Assembly: GCF_010499255.1 (NCBI RefSeq)
Contig: NZ_JAAGRN010000003.1
Span: 248,001 to 312,000 of the forward strand
DNA: 64,000 nt
Direction: 5' to 3'
DNA from: Sheuella amnicola
GTDB lineage: Bacteria > Pseudomonadota > Gammaproteobacteria > Burkholderiales > Burkholderiaceae_B
Position numbers and translations under genes: made by a program. Every line of letters begins with the position of its first letter. Positions within the stretch are counted from its first letter, which is position 1. Positions 38,187 through 46,923 of this stretch are shown here, in pieces. Below the pieces are notes generated by a model. That model was not told where the DNA came from. It saw only the letters and a program-made list of their open reading frames with translations, and did not search any database.

Positions 38187-38606
38187 TCAACGGCGCTGCG
38201 TACGCTGGATGAATTCGTACGCAATCATGCCGGCAATCATGGCAATGACAAATATCAACGCTTTGGTGTTTCCGGATGCCATTGTGACCCATGCCGGCCC
38301 CGGGCAGAATCCTGCCAACCCCCAACCTGCGCCGAACACAAGTGAGCCGAGCACGAGACGCTTGTCGATCTGGTTGGACTTCGGCAGATGCAAGGCTTGT
38401 CCCAGAAAGTTTGTGGTTCTCTTCTTGGCCAATGCAAAAGCGAACAAGCCAACAAATATGGCACCTCCCATCACAAAGGCAAGTGAAGGATCCCAGGATC
38501 CGAACAAGTCAAGAAAACCAATCACCTTACCCGGATCTGTCATGCCTGAAAGGATCAAGCCCAGACCAAAAATAAGGCCAACTATGAATTCGCTCAATCT
38601 ATTCAT
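38187..38606 (-). CDS. YeeE/YedE (DUF6691) half-transporter, PmpB-like
   Basis: 139 aa from the ATG at 38606 (MNRLSEFIVGLIFGLGLILS). Hydrophobic, with GMTDPGKVIGFLDLFGSWDP and WGLAGFCPGPAWVTMASG; the Cys-Pro-Gly-Pro turn is the family's putative sulfur relay site. The split YeeE pair is known from bacterial sulfide/polysulfide or thiosulfate uptake. Directly downstream of the PmpA-like half. Confidence 0.87.
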   Translation of the reverse strand: MNRLSEFIVGLIFGLGLILSGMTDPGKVIGFLDLFGSWDPSLAFVMGGAIFVGLFAFALAKKRTTNFLGQALHLPKSNQIDKRLVLGSLVFGAGWGLAGFCPGPAWVTMASGNTKALIFVIAMIAGMIAYEFIQRTQRR

Positions 38607-38617
38607 AATTCCTTTCC

Positions 38618-39055
38618 TTAAAATACATGGCGTACAACAGCGACTGTCAGAAACCCAGCAGCCATGAACGACAACGTTGCCACAAGCGATCTTGGCGAAA
38701 GTCGCGATAAACCGCAAACTCCATGCCCACTTGTGCAACCCGATCCATACCGCGTTCCGATTCCGACCAGCAATCCTGCAATCACTATCGTCGCAAATCC
38801 CGCATCAATGCGCGGCATCCGGACCATATCCGAGGGTGCCAACAAGGCATATACCGCAGGTGCCGCCGCCATACCTAAGAAGAACGTCACTCTCCAGAGC
38901 GTGTCGCCGGACTTGGGTGGCAACAAGCCACCCAGAATTCCGCTTATACCGAGAATGCGTCCATTAAGAAGAATAAATAATGCTGAGGCCACGCCAAGCA
39001 ATACTCCACCGGACAGTGACGCCCACGGCGTAAAATTTGCCCAATCTATCGTCAT
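38618..39055 (-). CDS. YeeE/YedE half-transporter, PmpA-like
   Basis: 145 aa from the ATG at 39055 ([17 protein letters not shown]). Contains the signature [20 protein letters not shown] with two Cys and four membrane segments. It starts 2 nt after the stop of the ArsR-type regulator, so the three genes form one operon (bigR-pmpA-pmpB like). Likely imports or channels reduced sulfur species. Confidence 0.88.
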   Translation of the reverse strand: MTIDWANFTPWASLSGGVLLGVASALFILLNGRILGISGILGGLLPPKSGDTLWRVTFFLGMAAAPAVYALLAPSDMVRMPRIDAGFATIVIAGLLVGIGTRYGSGCTSGHGVCGLSRLSPRSLVATLSFMAAGFLTVAVVRHVF

Positions 39056-39057
39056 CT

Positions 39058-39378
39058 TCAATCCTTTTCTGAAGTACAAAATTCCCGATACAACACGTCC
39101 ATCAAAGCAAGCGCCTTCGGACTGGCAACTTGATAGAAAATATTCTTTCCTTCCCTTCTGGTGGTAACAAGCCCTTCTTCCCGCAAAACAGTCAACTGTT
39201 GCGACAAGGTGGGCTGAACGATGCCAAGGCTTTCTTCAATATCACCGACACATCGCTCGCCCTGGGCAACTTGACAGAGAATCATCAATCGATCCCGGTT
39301 GGACAGCACTTTGAGTAAACGGCAAGCTTGCTCCGCTGAACTCTGCATCTGAGCAAGATTGAATGTTGCGACTTCCAT
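39058..39378 (-). CDS. ArsR-family repressor, BigR/YgaV-like persulfide sensor
   Basis: 106 aa winged-helix protein ([20 protein letters not shown], then [20 protein letters not shown]). Cys43 ([10 protein letters not shown]) and Cys101 (REFCTSEKD) occupy the two places whose di/polysulfide link senses persulfide in BigR and SqrR. It is divergent from the persulfide dioxygenase gene, and the intergenic space holds a perfect AT-rich palindrome that suits an operator. Confidence 0.87.
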   Translation of the reverse strand: MEVATFNLAQMQSSAEQACRLLKVLSNRDRLMILCQVAQGERCVGDIEESLGIVQPTLSQQLTVLREEGLVTTRREGKNIFYQVASPKALALMDVLYREFCTSEKD

Positions 39379-39443
39379 CTGAATCCTTGCGTTGAATTGA
39401 TCTGGATCATACTTATGATGACCACATCAATAATTATATTGAA

Positions 39444-39473
39444 AAATACATTATAAATAAATATAATGTATTT
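39444..39473. promoter_or_regulatory. Palindromic operator candidate of the sulfide-response module
   Basis: AAATACATTATA (39444-39455) and TATAATGTATTT (39462-39473) are perfect 12-bp arms separated by 6 bp. It lies 65 bp from both divergent start codons and overlaps possible -10 elements (TATAAT at 39462-39467). ArsR/BigR-type repressors bind AT-rich inverted repeats of this kind; binding here is inferred. Confidence 0.7.
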
Positions 39474-39537
39474 AATCTAATTAATATTCCCTTAATAAAT
39501 AATTGCCGGGAACATAACTTCCGAAGCGAGGATTCGT

Positions 39538-40413
39538 ATGACGGATAGCAAAAACATCGCGCAAGTACACGGGATTTTCGATCCTCAAACGTGGACGGTG
39601 ACGTATGTCGTTCATCAAGGCGTTGGATCGCAATGTGCAATCATCGACTCCGTCCTGGATTACGACCCCAAATCCGGGCGTACACGCCACACATCGGCTG
39701 ACAAAGTGATCGATTATGTACGCGCGAATCAGCTTCAGGTTGCCTGGATTCTCGAGACCCATGCTCATGCCGACCACTTGACTGCGGCTCCTTACCTCAA
39801 GGCACAACTAGGCGGTCAAACCGCTATTGGCGATCACATAACGGGTGTGCAAAAAGTATTCAAGGGGATCTTCAACCTTGAACCTGAATTCAAGCCCGAC
39901 GGATCCCAATTCGATCATCTTTTCAAAGAAGATGAAGAAATTCGCGTTGGAAACCTGATCGGTAAAACATTGTTTGTGCCCGGTCATACACCTGCCTGCG
40001 TGGCCTATCAGTTTGGCGATGCCGTTTTTGTCGGCGACACTTTATTCATGCCGGATGTTGGAACTGCACGCTGTGATTTTCCCGGAGGTGATGCCAAAGC
40101 TCTTTATCAATCGATTCATAAAATTCTGAGCTTGCCGGCCGATACACGGCTTTTCATGTGTCATGATTACCCTCCGACAGACCGTCCGATCTCCTTCGAA
40201 ACAACTGTAGCCCAGCAGCGTGCTTCAAATATACATATCCGTGATGGCATCTCCGAATCCGAGTTTATAGCGATGCGAAACAAGAGGGATGCAACGTTGG
40301 AAATGCCTGTGTTGATTCTGCCTGCAGTGCAGATCAATATTCGTGCGGGTGAATTCCCCCCAAAGGAAGATAACGGCATTTCGTACGTCAAGATTCCTTT
40401 AAACGCACTCTGA
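39538..40413 (+). CDS. Persulfide dioxygenase / Blh-type metallo-beta-lactamase-fold hydrolase
   Basis: 291 aa. Metal-binding HAHADH in WILETHAHADHLTAA (about residue 75), further ligands in FVPGHTPACVAYQ, FVGDTLFMPDVGTARCDFPGG and LFMCHDYPP. This is the ETHE1/Blh set that oxidises glutathione persulfide to sulfite, binding a single iron. It faces the BigR-like repressor, as in known bigR-blh clusters, and starts the plus-strand transcript with the two genes that follow. Confidence 0.92.
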   Translation: MTDSKNIAQVHGIFDPQTWTVTYVVHQGVGSQCAIIDSVLDYDPKSGRTRHTSADKVIDYVRANQLQVAWILETHAHADHLTAAPYLKAQLGGQTAIGDHITGVQKVFKGIFNLEPEFKPDGSQFDHLFKEDEEIRVGNLIGKTLFVPGHTPACVAYQFGDAVFVGDTLFMPDVGTARCDFPGGDAKALYQSIHKILSLPADTRLFMCHDYPPTDRPISFETTVAQQRASNIHIRDGISESEFIAMRNKRDATLEMPVLILPAVQINIRAGEFPPKEDNGISYVKIPLNAL

Positions 40414-40441
40414 TTCAATTGAAAATGCCGGAGAACATGTA

Positions 40442-40792
40442 ATGAGTACTTTTGATCATGCAACACTGACGCAAAATATTAGTAAATCAATGGGCGCTTT
40501 GCGCAAAGCCCAACCGGAAGCGATGCAAGGTTTTGGGCTGCTTGCTAAAGCAGCCATGACCGAAGGCGCAGTCAGTGAGAAAAATAAAGAACTGATTGCG
40601 CTGGCTATAGGCATCACGCAACATTGTTCGGGCTGTATAGGTTTTCACGTTAAAGCACTACACAGATTGGGTTGTACGCGTCAGGAGTTGGAAGAAATGC
40701 TGGCGGTCTGTGTTTACATGGGTGGAGGTCCTGCACTGATGTACGCATCCGAAACGATTGCGGCCTGGGAAGCACTTGCTCCAGCTGCATAA
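40442..40792 (+). CDS. Carboxymuconolactone decarboxylase-family (AhpD-like) protein
   Basis: 116 aa. The redox motif HCSGCIGFHVKAL (Cys-x2-Cys...His) is present, as in AhpD-type peroxidase helpers. It lies between persulfide dioxygenase and a DUF2892 protein on the same strand, so a thiol-redox role within the sulfide-response module is likely. The ribosome site is GGAGA before the ATG. Confidence 0.87.
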   Translation: MSTFDHATLTQNISKSMGALRKAQPEAMQGFGLLAKAAMTEGAVSEKNKELIALAIGITQHCSGCIGFHVKALHRLGCTRQELEEMLAVCVYMGGGPALMYASETIAAWEALAPAA

Positions 40793-40855
40793 AGTCACAA
40801 ATGTCCACCCAAAATCGTTAATATTGAATTGCCGTTTCAAACAAAAGGAAACATC

Positions 40856-41053
40856 ATGACTAAAAATGTTGGTGGTATGGACCGAGGCCTTCGCATTGTT
40901 GCAGGTCTGATTTTGCTTGCCTTGGCAGCAACAGGTAAAGTTGGCATGTGGGGCTATATTGTCGGCGGCATCGTGCTGGCAACTGGTGTCTTCAGTTTTT
41001 GCGGTGCATACACCTTGCTGGGTATCAATACCTGTTCGGTTAAAAAACCTTAA
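40856..41053 (+). CDS. DUF2892 (YgaP-like transmembrane) protein
   Basis: 65 aa from the ATG at 40856, preceded by AAAAGGAA. KNVGGMDRGLRIVAGLILLA opens the family pattern; a second hydrophobic segment (WGYIVGGIVLATGVFSF) follows, and the end GAYTLLGINTCSV has the conserved Cys. In YgaP the same two-helix unit is attached to a rhodanese domain, fitting the sulfur context. Last gene before an intrinsic terminator. Confidence 0.88.
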   Translation: MTKNVGGMDRGLRIVAGLILLALAATGKVGMWGYIVGGIVLATGVFSFCGAYTLLGINTCSVKKP

Positions 41054-41077
41054 GGGTACGAATAAAGACCTAAAAGT

Positions 41078-41112
41078 ACAAAGCCCGATTTAAAAATCGG
41101 GCTTTGTTTTGT
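41078..41112. terminator. Intrinsic terminator between DUF2892 gene and ilvE
   Basis: ACAAAGCCCGATTT (41078-41091) pairs with AAATCGGGCTTTGT (41094-41107) and is followed by TTTGTT. On the minus strand it is also followed by a short T-rich run, so it may serve both convergent genes. Confidence 0.88.
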
Positions 41113-41132
41113 TATGACGCAGTTAAGATCTA

Positions 41133-42230
41133 TCAGGCTAGACGGACCATCCAGCCGTGACGATCCGGCAGTCGTCCATTTTGAATATCGGTAAGCTCTT
41201 GGCGCAACGACATCGTGACCTTGCCGGCCGGTGCGTTCGGATCACCTGCGACAAAATTACGGCCTTTCAAACACGCGATCGGTGCCACGACGGCAGCTGT
41301 TCCACAAGCAAAAGCTTCGACAATATCGCCCGAGGCAAAACCATCGATCCATTCGTCAATGCTGATCTTGCGCTCTTCAACCCGGTGTCCCCGGTCCTTT
41401 GCCAGTTGAATCAAGCTGGCGCGTGTTACACCCTCGAGAATGCTGCCGGATAAATCAGGAGTCAGAAGTGTGCCGTCTTTCTTGACTAGAAATACGTTCA
41501 TTCCGCCCAGTTCTTCAAGATACTTGCCTTCGATCGGATCAAGGAACAAGACCTGGGGACAGTCGTTTGCATAAGCTTCTTGTTGAGGCAATAACGAGGC
41601 AGCGTAATTGCCGCCGCATTTAGCTGCACCGGTCCCTCCTTTGGCTGCGCGTGTGTAATCCGATGATAACCAGATCGAAACCGGAGCGACGCCCTTTGAA
41701 AAATAGGCACCGACAGGACTGGCAATCACGTAATAAGCGGCCTGTTGTGCCGAGCGCACTCCAAGAAAGCTTTCATTCGCGATCATGAAAGGACGAAGAT
41801 ACAAGCTCGTATCGGGAGCGGAAGGCACCCATGCGGCATCCACGCTGACCAGTTGCTTCAATGACTCGACAAAGGTATCAACCGGCAATTCAGGCAAGGC
41901 AAGTCGATGCGCAGATCGCTGCATGCGCAACCCGTTAGCCTGAGGACGGAATGTCCAGATCGAACCATCTGCATGTCGATATGCCTTCAGGCCTTCGAAG
42001 ATTTCTTGAGCGTAGTGCAGAACCGAAGCGGCCGGATCCAACAGCAAAGGTCCATAAGGCTTGACCTGTGCATCGTACCAACCTTTTTCGACTGACCAGT
42101 CGATCGAAACCATGTGATCGGTGAAATATTTACCGAAACCGGGATTGGCAAGAATCGCATCACGCTCAGCCAGGGACTTTGGCGAGGCAGAGCGAATAGT
42201 TTTGAAATTCAGAGAGGTTTGAGCGGTCAT
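41133..42230 (-). CDS. ilvE: Branched-chain amino acid aminotransferase
   Basis: PLP class IV transaminase for the last step of leucine, isoleucine and valine synthesis. 365 aa, the longer ilvE subtype. Blocks: YAQEIFEGLKAYRHADGSIW, FRPQANGLRMQRSAHRLALP, RAAKGGTGAAKCGGNYAAS with the probable PLP lysine, EELGGMNVFLVKKDG and FACGTAAVVAPI. It lies alone on the minus strand, with a hairpin ahead of it. Confidence 0.95.
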   Translation of the reverse strand: MTAQTSLNFKTIRSASPKSLAERDAILANPGFGKYFTDHMVSIDWSVEKGWYDAQVKPYGPLLLDPAASVLHYAQEIFEGLKAYRHADGSIWTFRPQANGLRMQRSAHRLALPELPVDTFVESLKQLVSVDAAWVPSAPDTSLYLRPFMIANESFLGVRSAQQAAYYVIASPVGAYFSKGVAPVSIWLSSDYTRAAKGGTGAAKCGGNYAASLLPQQEAYANDCPQVLFLDPIEGKYLEELGGMNVFLVKKDGTLLTPDLSGSILEGVTRASLIQLAKDRGHRVEERKISIDEWIDGFASGDIVEAFACGTAAVVAPIACLKGRNFVAGDPNAPAGKVTMSLRQELTDIQNGRLPDRHGWMVRLA

Positions 42231-42289
42231 GGTGGGTATCAGATAGAAAAGTTCAGCCAGTTCAACTGATTATAGCCATGTGCCGCCCT

Positions 42290-42329
42290 GGATCGTGCAA
42301 GCACCCCTTTTAGGGGATTTGCACGATCC
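42290..42329. terminator. Long hairpin between the His-rich lipoprotein and ilvE
   Basis: GGATCGTGCAA (42290-42300) pairs with TTGCACGATCC (42319-42329), and the inner CCCC/GGGG (around 42304-42314) extends the fold. It lies 60 bp before ilvE and just behind the lipoprotein stop. There is no T-run on the minus strand, so it could be a factor-dependent stop, a processing site or an ilvE leader element. Confidence 0.5.
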
Positions 42330-42339
42330 AAGCCCTTAC

Positions 42340-42645
42340 CTATCCACGGTATCGATTCCCGTGGCCGTGACCCTTTCCGTTTCCATTATTCCCACGCCCC
42401 CATTCGCGATGATGATGGTGGTGGTGACGATAAAACCCGGGAGGTGGCCCGTACCAGAAGGGCCTTGGGGCGACCGGAACTACAACAGGCGGGGGCGCAA
42501 CAATCACACCGGGTGTGACATATCCGGCACCATACACCGGGCCATAAGCCGGTCCAACCGGTTGGGCATAACCCACGCAGCCTGTCAAAATCGTTGTCGC
42601 GGCAAAAACCGCTAGACGAACAACAACTGAACGATTGGTAGTCAT
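42340..42645 (-). CDS. Small His/Gly-rich lipoprotein
   Basis: 101 aa from the ATG at 42645, with a very strong AGGAGGAGG ahead of it. Lipobox in FAATTILTGCVGYAQP; then Tyr/Pro/Val-rich low-complexity sequence and a C-terminal block with six consecutive His followed by Arg/Gly/Asn/His repeats. The His run could bind Ni, Zn or Cu. No family recognised, though similar YXXP-rich small lipoproteins are frequent in Burkholderiales. Confidence 0.75.
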   Translation of the reverse strand: MTTNRSVVVRLAVFAATTILTGCVGYAQPVGPAYGPVYGAGYVTPGVIVAPPPVVVPVAPRPFWYGPPPGFYRHHHHHHREWGRGNNGNGKGHGHGNRYRG

Positions 42646-42807
42646 GGCCACCTCCTCCTGTATTCATGCGGCTTGAAGACAAGTTACGCCTGAATTTCCG
42701 GGAGGTGAATAGGGGTGAGGCCTTTCAGATATTTCGAACGATTTCAAACACTTTCAGTTGATTGAAATCGTTCCGTGAATTCAATGCGGGCTTCGCCAAA
42801 ATACCTA

Positions 42808-44154
42808 TCAGCGCCCCAAAGTCGATTCAACCGCCAAAGCAACCGAAGCCAGTCTGGCATCATCACCATTGACTGAAGATATCATCAATCCCATGGGCAA
42901 CTCGTCACCCTGATGACAGGGTACGCTGAAAGAGCAACCATCCAAGAAATTGAAGGCGAAAGTATTACGCAAAAGCAGCCCGTTCGCTTTGAAGAAAGCT
43001 TCATCTGAAGCCTCGAGAGCGGCAATTTCCGGTGCGATGATCGGAATAGTCGGACACAAAACTGCATCGTAGCTTTCGATGGCTTTCTCGACACGCGCAA
43101 TCCAATCCCGGCGACCATCTAGCAAGGCAATGTACTGCTGCGCAGTAACAGACGATCCCAACATGATTCGTTGGGCGACACGGTGATCAAACTTATCGGA
43201 AGCTTTGGCCAGTCGGGCATGATGTTCGGCGTAGGCCTCGATGGGTGACAAGCCGCCCGGCGCATTAATTTTAGGAATTTCCGCTAATTCTGCTAACGGT
43301 ATGTCAACAATCAGCGCTCCAGCGGCAGATAACGTGGACAACGTGCGCGCAAACGCCTTGGCAACCGCGGGCTCCATTGCGTCAAGCACGACGGTTTGCG
43401 GCACGGCAAAACGCATCCCGGCAAGCGGACGACGACGAACCCGCAGCATGGCTCCCGACAAAACCGCATCGACAGTCAAACAATCCTGCACGCTTCGCGT
43501 CATGGCGCAAACAGTATCAAGCGAGCGCGACAATTCAAGTGCGCCAGTCAACGGTACACGGCTTTGCGTACTTTTGAAGCCAACCAATCCGTGCACAGCG
43601 GCCGGGATGCGGATCGAACCTCCCGTGTCGGAGCCAAGGCCCGCGACAGCCAAACCAAGTGCAACCGACACACCAGCGCCGGATGAAGATCCACCGGGTA
43701 TGCGAGCGACTTTCGTATCCGTTGGATTAACAGGCGTGCCATAGTGTGGGTTGATGCCGACGCCGGAAAATGCAAATTCGGTCATGTTGGTTTTGCCGAT
43801 AATGGCTGAGCCTGAGGCACGCAAACGCGCAACTGCAACCGAGTCGACAGGTTGTACGGGTTCACCTTCGCAGACAATCGAGCCAGACATCGTTGTCTCA
43901 CCCGCCACGCCATACAAATCCTTAATGGATACCGGCAGACCGGCCAACGCCGGCAAAGACACGCCGGCTGCTTGAGCTGCATCAGCGCTGCGCGCGGCCG
44001 CCATGGCGGCTTCGGGATATAACTTGGTGAATACGCTTTTAGCTGCTTTACCCGTTGCCTCTTCAAGCGCCTTGGCGACGAGAGCTTCGCGCGTGATCTC
44101 GCGCCGAGCCAAACGTGCATTCAACTGATCAATCGTTTCGGTAATGTGTGTCAT
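42808..44154 (-). CDS. Amidase (amidase signature family)
   Basis: 448 aa. The Ser-cisSer-Lys triad is readable: Lys in PVSIKDLYGVAG, cis-Ser in IPGGSSSGAGVSVALGLA, and nucleophile Ser in SDTGGSIRIPAAVHGLVGFK. Hydrolyses an amide to acid and ammonia; the substrate is unknown. It is the last gene of an operon with DUF2848, a TRAP transporter and a D-glutamate-cyclase-like protein, so the transported acid or amide is probably its substrate. Confidence 0.93.
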   Translation of the reverse strand: MTHITETIDQLNARLARREITREALVAKALEEATGKAAKSVFTKLYPEAAMAAARSADAAQAAGVSLPALAGLPVSIKDLYGVAGETTMSGSIVCEGEPVQPVDSVAVARLRASGSAIIGKTNMTEFAFSGVGINPHYGTPVNPTDTKVARIPGGSSSGAGVSVALGLAVAGLGSDTGGSIRIPAAVHGLVGFKSTQSRVPLTGALELSRSLDTVCAMTRSVQDCLTVDAVLSGAMLRVRRRPLAGMRFAVPQTVVLDAMEPAVAKAFARTLSTLSAAGALIVDIPLAELAEIPKINAPGGLSPIEAYAEHHARLAKASDKFDHRVAQRIMLGSSVTAQQYIALLDGRRDWIARVEKAIESYDAVLCPTIPIIAPEIAALEASDEAFFKANGLLLRNTFAFNFLDGCSFSVPCHQGDELPMGLMISSVNGDDARLASVALAVESTLGR

Positions 44155-44191
44155 GGGGATAAGTTTCAGTTCGATAGGAGAAAATTCGCAA

Positions 44192-44911
44192 TCAGGAAAT
44201 TACGGGCAGCATTTCAACTTCATAGCGATGTACGATGCGACGCTTGCTGCGGGGATCGAAAATTTCCAACTCCATCAAGGATGCCGGTCGAATGCCTTGC
44301 TCTTGCGCATTTTTAATCGCACCAAGTGTTCCGCAAGAAACAAAGCTTCCTTCATCGGGTGTTTCATCCGGATAACATCCATCACGAAGGGACTCCAAAG
44401 GACGAATTGAAGCGAACGTTCCCTTTTGATAATCCACCCATTGCCCGTTTTCGAAAATGCGCGAACGCAACTCGATTTCGTCCTGATACTTTGAAATGTC
44501 AGACCATCGCCAAGCAACCCGACCGATTGGCTTCGGACACATTTGTTTGGAAACAGCCACGGAATAGGTTTCAACTCTACGATCGGTATGATCCGATCCA
44601 ACCGTCAACCACCACTCGCCTTGAGCAAAAAACAGTACCGGCTCAACCTCGCCGGAACTATCGGGGCCGAGCACCTCGATCGTGGACAACTGAGTCAGCA
44701 TTTGAGCGCTTGCACGATAGTACAAAGGCACGGAGGAAGGTGCAGGAACGCCTAGCAGTTCAAGCTCGTGAATATGGTGACGAATGGCATCGGCATCCCG
44801 ACCGGTCCAACCGGCGATCACGAAATGTTTAGCAGGAACACTGATCAGTTCGGTACGGATCGAACCATCGGAAGAGAGAGCCTCGCAGGCAAAATTTAGT
44901 TGATTCATCAT
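44192..44911 (-). CDS. DUF2848 protein
   Basis: 239 aa. Recognised by HFVIAGWTGRDADAIRHHIH, VPLYYRASAQMLTQ, LFFAQGEWWLTVGSDHTDR, VAVSKQMCPKPIGRVAW and SFVSCGTLGAIK, a pattern similar to fumarylacetoacetate-hydrolase-like barrels. DUF2848 genes usually lie next to amidases and transporters, as here. No activity is established for the family that I know of. Confidence 0.82.
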   Translation of the reverse strand: MMNQLNFACEALSSDGSIRTELISVPAKHFVIAGWTGRDADAIRHHIHELELLGVPAPSSVPLYYRASAQMLTQLSTIEVLGPDSSGEVEPVLFFAQGEWWLTVGSDHTDRRVETYSVAVSKQMCPKPIGRVAWRWSDISKYQDEIELRSRIFENGQWVDYQKGTFASIRPLESLRDGCYPDETPDEGSFVSCGTLGAIKNAQEQGIRPASLMELEIFDPRSKRRIVHRYEVEMLPVIS

Positions 44912-44918
44912 TTTTTAA

Positions 44919-46316
44919 TTAAGAAAGAACAGCCGGCAACCACAACGCGATCGATGGGAAGATCATCAGAATAATGATCGCAATCATGTAAACCAGCATG
45001 AAAGGCATCACGCCTGAAAACACATCGGTAATGGGCCCGGGCTGTCGCCTCATACCCTGTAATACATAAAGCACTGTTCCATCCGGAGGACTAATCATCG
45101 CTATCTCAACCAGCATGGTAATGACCACGCCAAACCAGACCGGGTCATACCCAAGGGCTTTGACCACCGGAAAAAGCAATGGGATGGTACAGATCACCAT
45201 CGACATGCCTTCCATAAAGGTACCCAAGGCCAGATAGAATCCGATGATCACCAGCATGATTGCCCATCCCGGCAGAGGCAATCCCGTCAAAAACTTTGCC
45301 AGCATTTGCGGCACACCAAGGGATGACAAGATGTAGTTCAGTACATAGGCGCCAAAAAGAATCAAGGCAATCATCGACGTCGTTCGGGCGGTGGCGTGAA
45401 GCGATTCTGACATCATCTTCCAGCTCAATTTGCGATCCACCAGCGACAGAATGATGCTGCCGGCAACACCAAGCGCGGCAGACTCAGTGGGCGTCGCCCA
45501 ACCCGCATAAATGGTTCCAAGCACTAATCCGATCAGCAACGCAGTGGGCAAAAGGTCGGACAAGCTGCCGATACGATCACGCCATGTCACGCGAACCCCA
45601 TTGGACTCGCCGTGCAAACCGAGTTTGTAGCTGTAATACAAAATGACCAGAATGAACAACAGCACTACCAGGATGCTGGGACCAATCGCAGCGATATACA
45701 AGGCGCCGACAGACGTTTCGGTGATCAGGCCATAAATGATGAAAGTAATACCCGGAGGAATCAAATTACCTAATGCACCGCCCGCGGCAAGCGAACCCAA
45801 AACAAGCTTTGGCGGGTAATGACTCTTTTCGAAATAAGGAAGCGCTACGGATCCCATGGTGGCGGCAGTCGCCACACTCGAACCGGCTACTGCCGAAAAA
45901 ACTCCGCATGCAAGAACGTTGGTATGCAAAAGTCCGCCGGGCATACGGCCCATCCAGATGTTCAAGCCACGATACAAACGCTCGGATAATCCGGCGCGCA
46001 ACATGATCTCACCCATCAGCAGGAAGAGCGGAACCGAGACCAGCACAAAATTGGTCGAAGGTCCCCAGATCATCTCTCCGATGAAATTCCAGAACGGACG
46101 ATCCGATAAACCAAAACCGGCCAACAGGGCTAAAGAAGACAATGCGGCGCCGACATAAATTCCACCGGCGAAAAATCCCGCAAAGGCAACCAATACAGCA
46201 ACCAGCGCCCACCAAGGCACTGCTGAAGCAGTCGCAACCGAATTCGCATCGCCACCAAAAAGGGACACCGCACCGATTACGATACCCATTACAACAATGA
46301 AAACGATTGCGATCAT
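44919..46316 (-). CDS. TRAP transporter large permease (DctM)
   Basis: 465 aa; 12-13 membrane helices. The family stretch SVPLFLLMGEIMLRAGLSER, then MGRMPGGLLHTNVLACGVFS and AVAGSSVATAATMGSVALPY, is intact; GTFMEGMSMVICTIPLLFPV and ISPPDGTVLYVLQGM close the C-terminal half. The N-terminus is about 40 residues longer than usual and adds a helix. Overlaps the DctQ gene by 4 bp. Confidence 0.93.
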   Translation of the reverse strand: MIAIVFIVVMGIVIGAVSLFGGDANSVATASAVPWWALVAVLVAFAGFFAGGIYVGAALSSLALLAGFGLSDRPFWNFIGEMIWGPSTNFVLVSVPLFLLMGEIMLRAGLSERLYRGLNIWMGRMPGGLLHTNVLACGVFSAVAGSSVATAATMGSVALPYFEKSHYPPKLVLGSLAAGGALGNLIPPGITFIIYGLITETSVGALYIAAIGPSILVVLLFILVILYYSYKLGLHGESNGVRVTWRDRIGSLSDLLPTALLIGLVLGTIYAGWATPTESAALGVAGSIILSLVDRKLSWKMMSESLHATARTTSMIALILFGAYVLNYILSSLGVPQMLAKFLTGLPLPGWAIMLVIIGFYLALGTFMEGMSMVICTIPLLFPVVKALGYDPVWFGVVITMLVEIAMISPPDGTVLYVLQGMRRQPGPITDVFSGVMPFMLVYMIAIIILMIFPSIALWLPAVLS

Positions 46317-46921
46317 TTGCGCACTCCAGCTTGAACCGGTTCGTGCATCATCGATTGCGCCTCAGCGACAGCTTCAAGTGTTTCGGCCGCTTCATCCTCG
46401 TAGGTTCGCGCCATCAAAGCACGATCCATTGCGTCTTGCTGGCCGGTCATCATCTGCTTGAGTGCACGAAACAACAACGCAAACCCCGCCAGTAGTAGTA
46501 GCGCAAAACCGGCTGCCCAGAGCCCTTGGGGCCATACTAAAGGTGTGCGAAGCGTCGTCAAGTCCGTTGCATTGAAAGCAAAGGAATCCATCGCCAAGCT
46601 CACCGATCCCCATACATAAAAGCCGGTGGAAACAATCAAGGCGATCAACGATAAAAGGTGAAGCCATACCCGTACGCGTAGTGGCATTTTTTGCACCAAC
46701 ACGTCGATACGGACATGACCTCTGTCGAACAAGGTACCCGCCAGACCCCAACTCATTCCGACCGCCATCAGGTAGCCGGTGAGTTCGATGGTCGCTTCAG
46801 TTGAAAAGCCGAGCAAATGGCGGGCAATGATGTCAAAACAAATCAGCACCGTGATCACTAGATAGCAGAAGCCCGCGATCGACATGGCGCGGCGACTGAT
46901 CCATTCAAGACATTCGAACAT
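46313..46921 (-). CDS. TRAP transporter small permease (DctQ)
   Basis: 202 aa with four predicted helices (AGFCYLVITVLICFDIIARH, ELTGYLMAVGMSWGLAGTLF, LHLLSLIALIVSTGFYVWGS, GLWAAGFALLLLAGFALLF) and the DctQ pattern RGHVRIDVLVQKMP. It joins DctP and DctM in one tripartite transporter. The C-terminal tail is long and acidic. Confidence 0.92.
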   Translation of the reverse strand: MFECLEWISRRAMSIAGFCYLVITVLICFDIIARHLLGFSTEATIELTGYLMAVGMSWGLAGTLFDRGHVRIDVLVQKMPLRVRVWLHLLSLIALIVSTGFYVWGSVSLAMDSFAFNATDLTTLRTPLVWPQGLWAAGFALLLLAGFALLFRALKQMMTGQQDAMDRALMARTYEDEAAETLEAVAEAQSMMHEPVQAGVRK

Positions 46922-46923
46922 AT

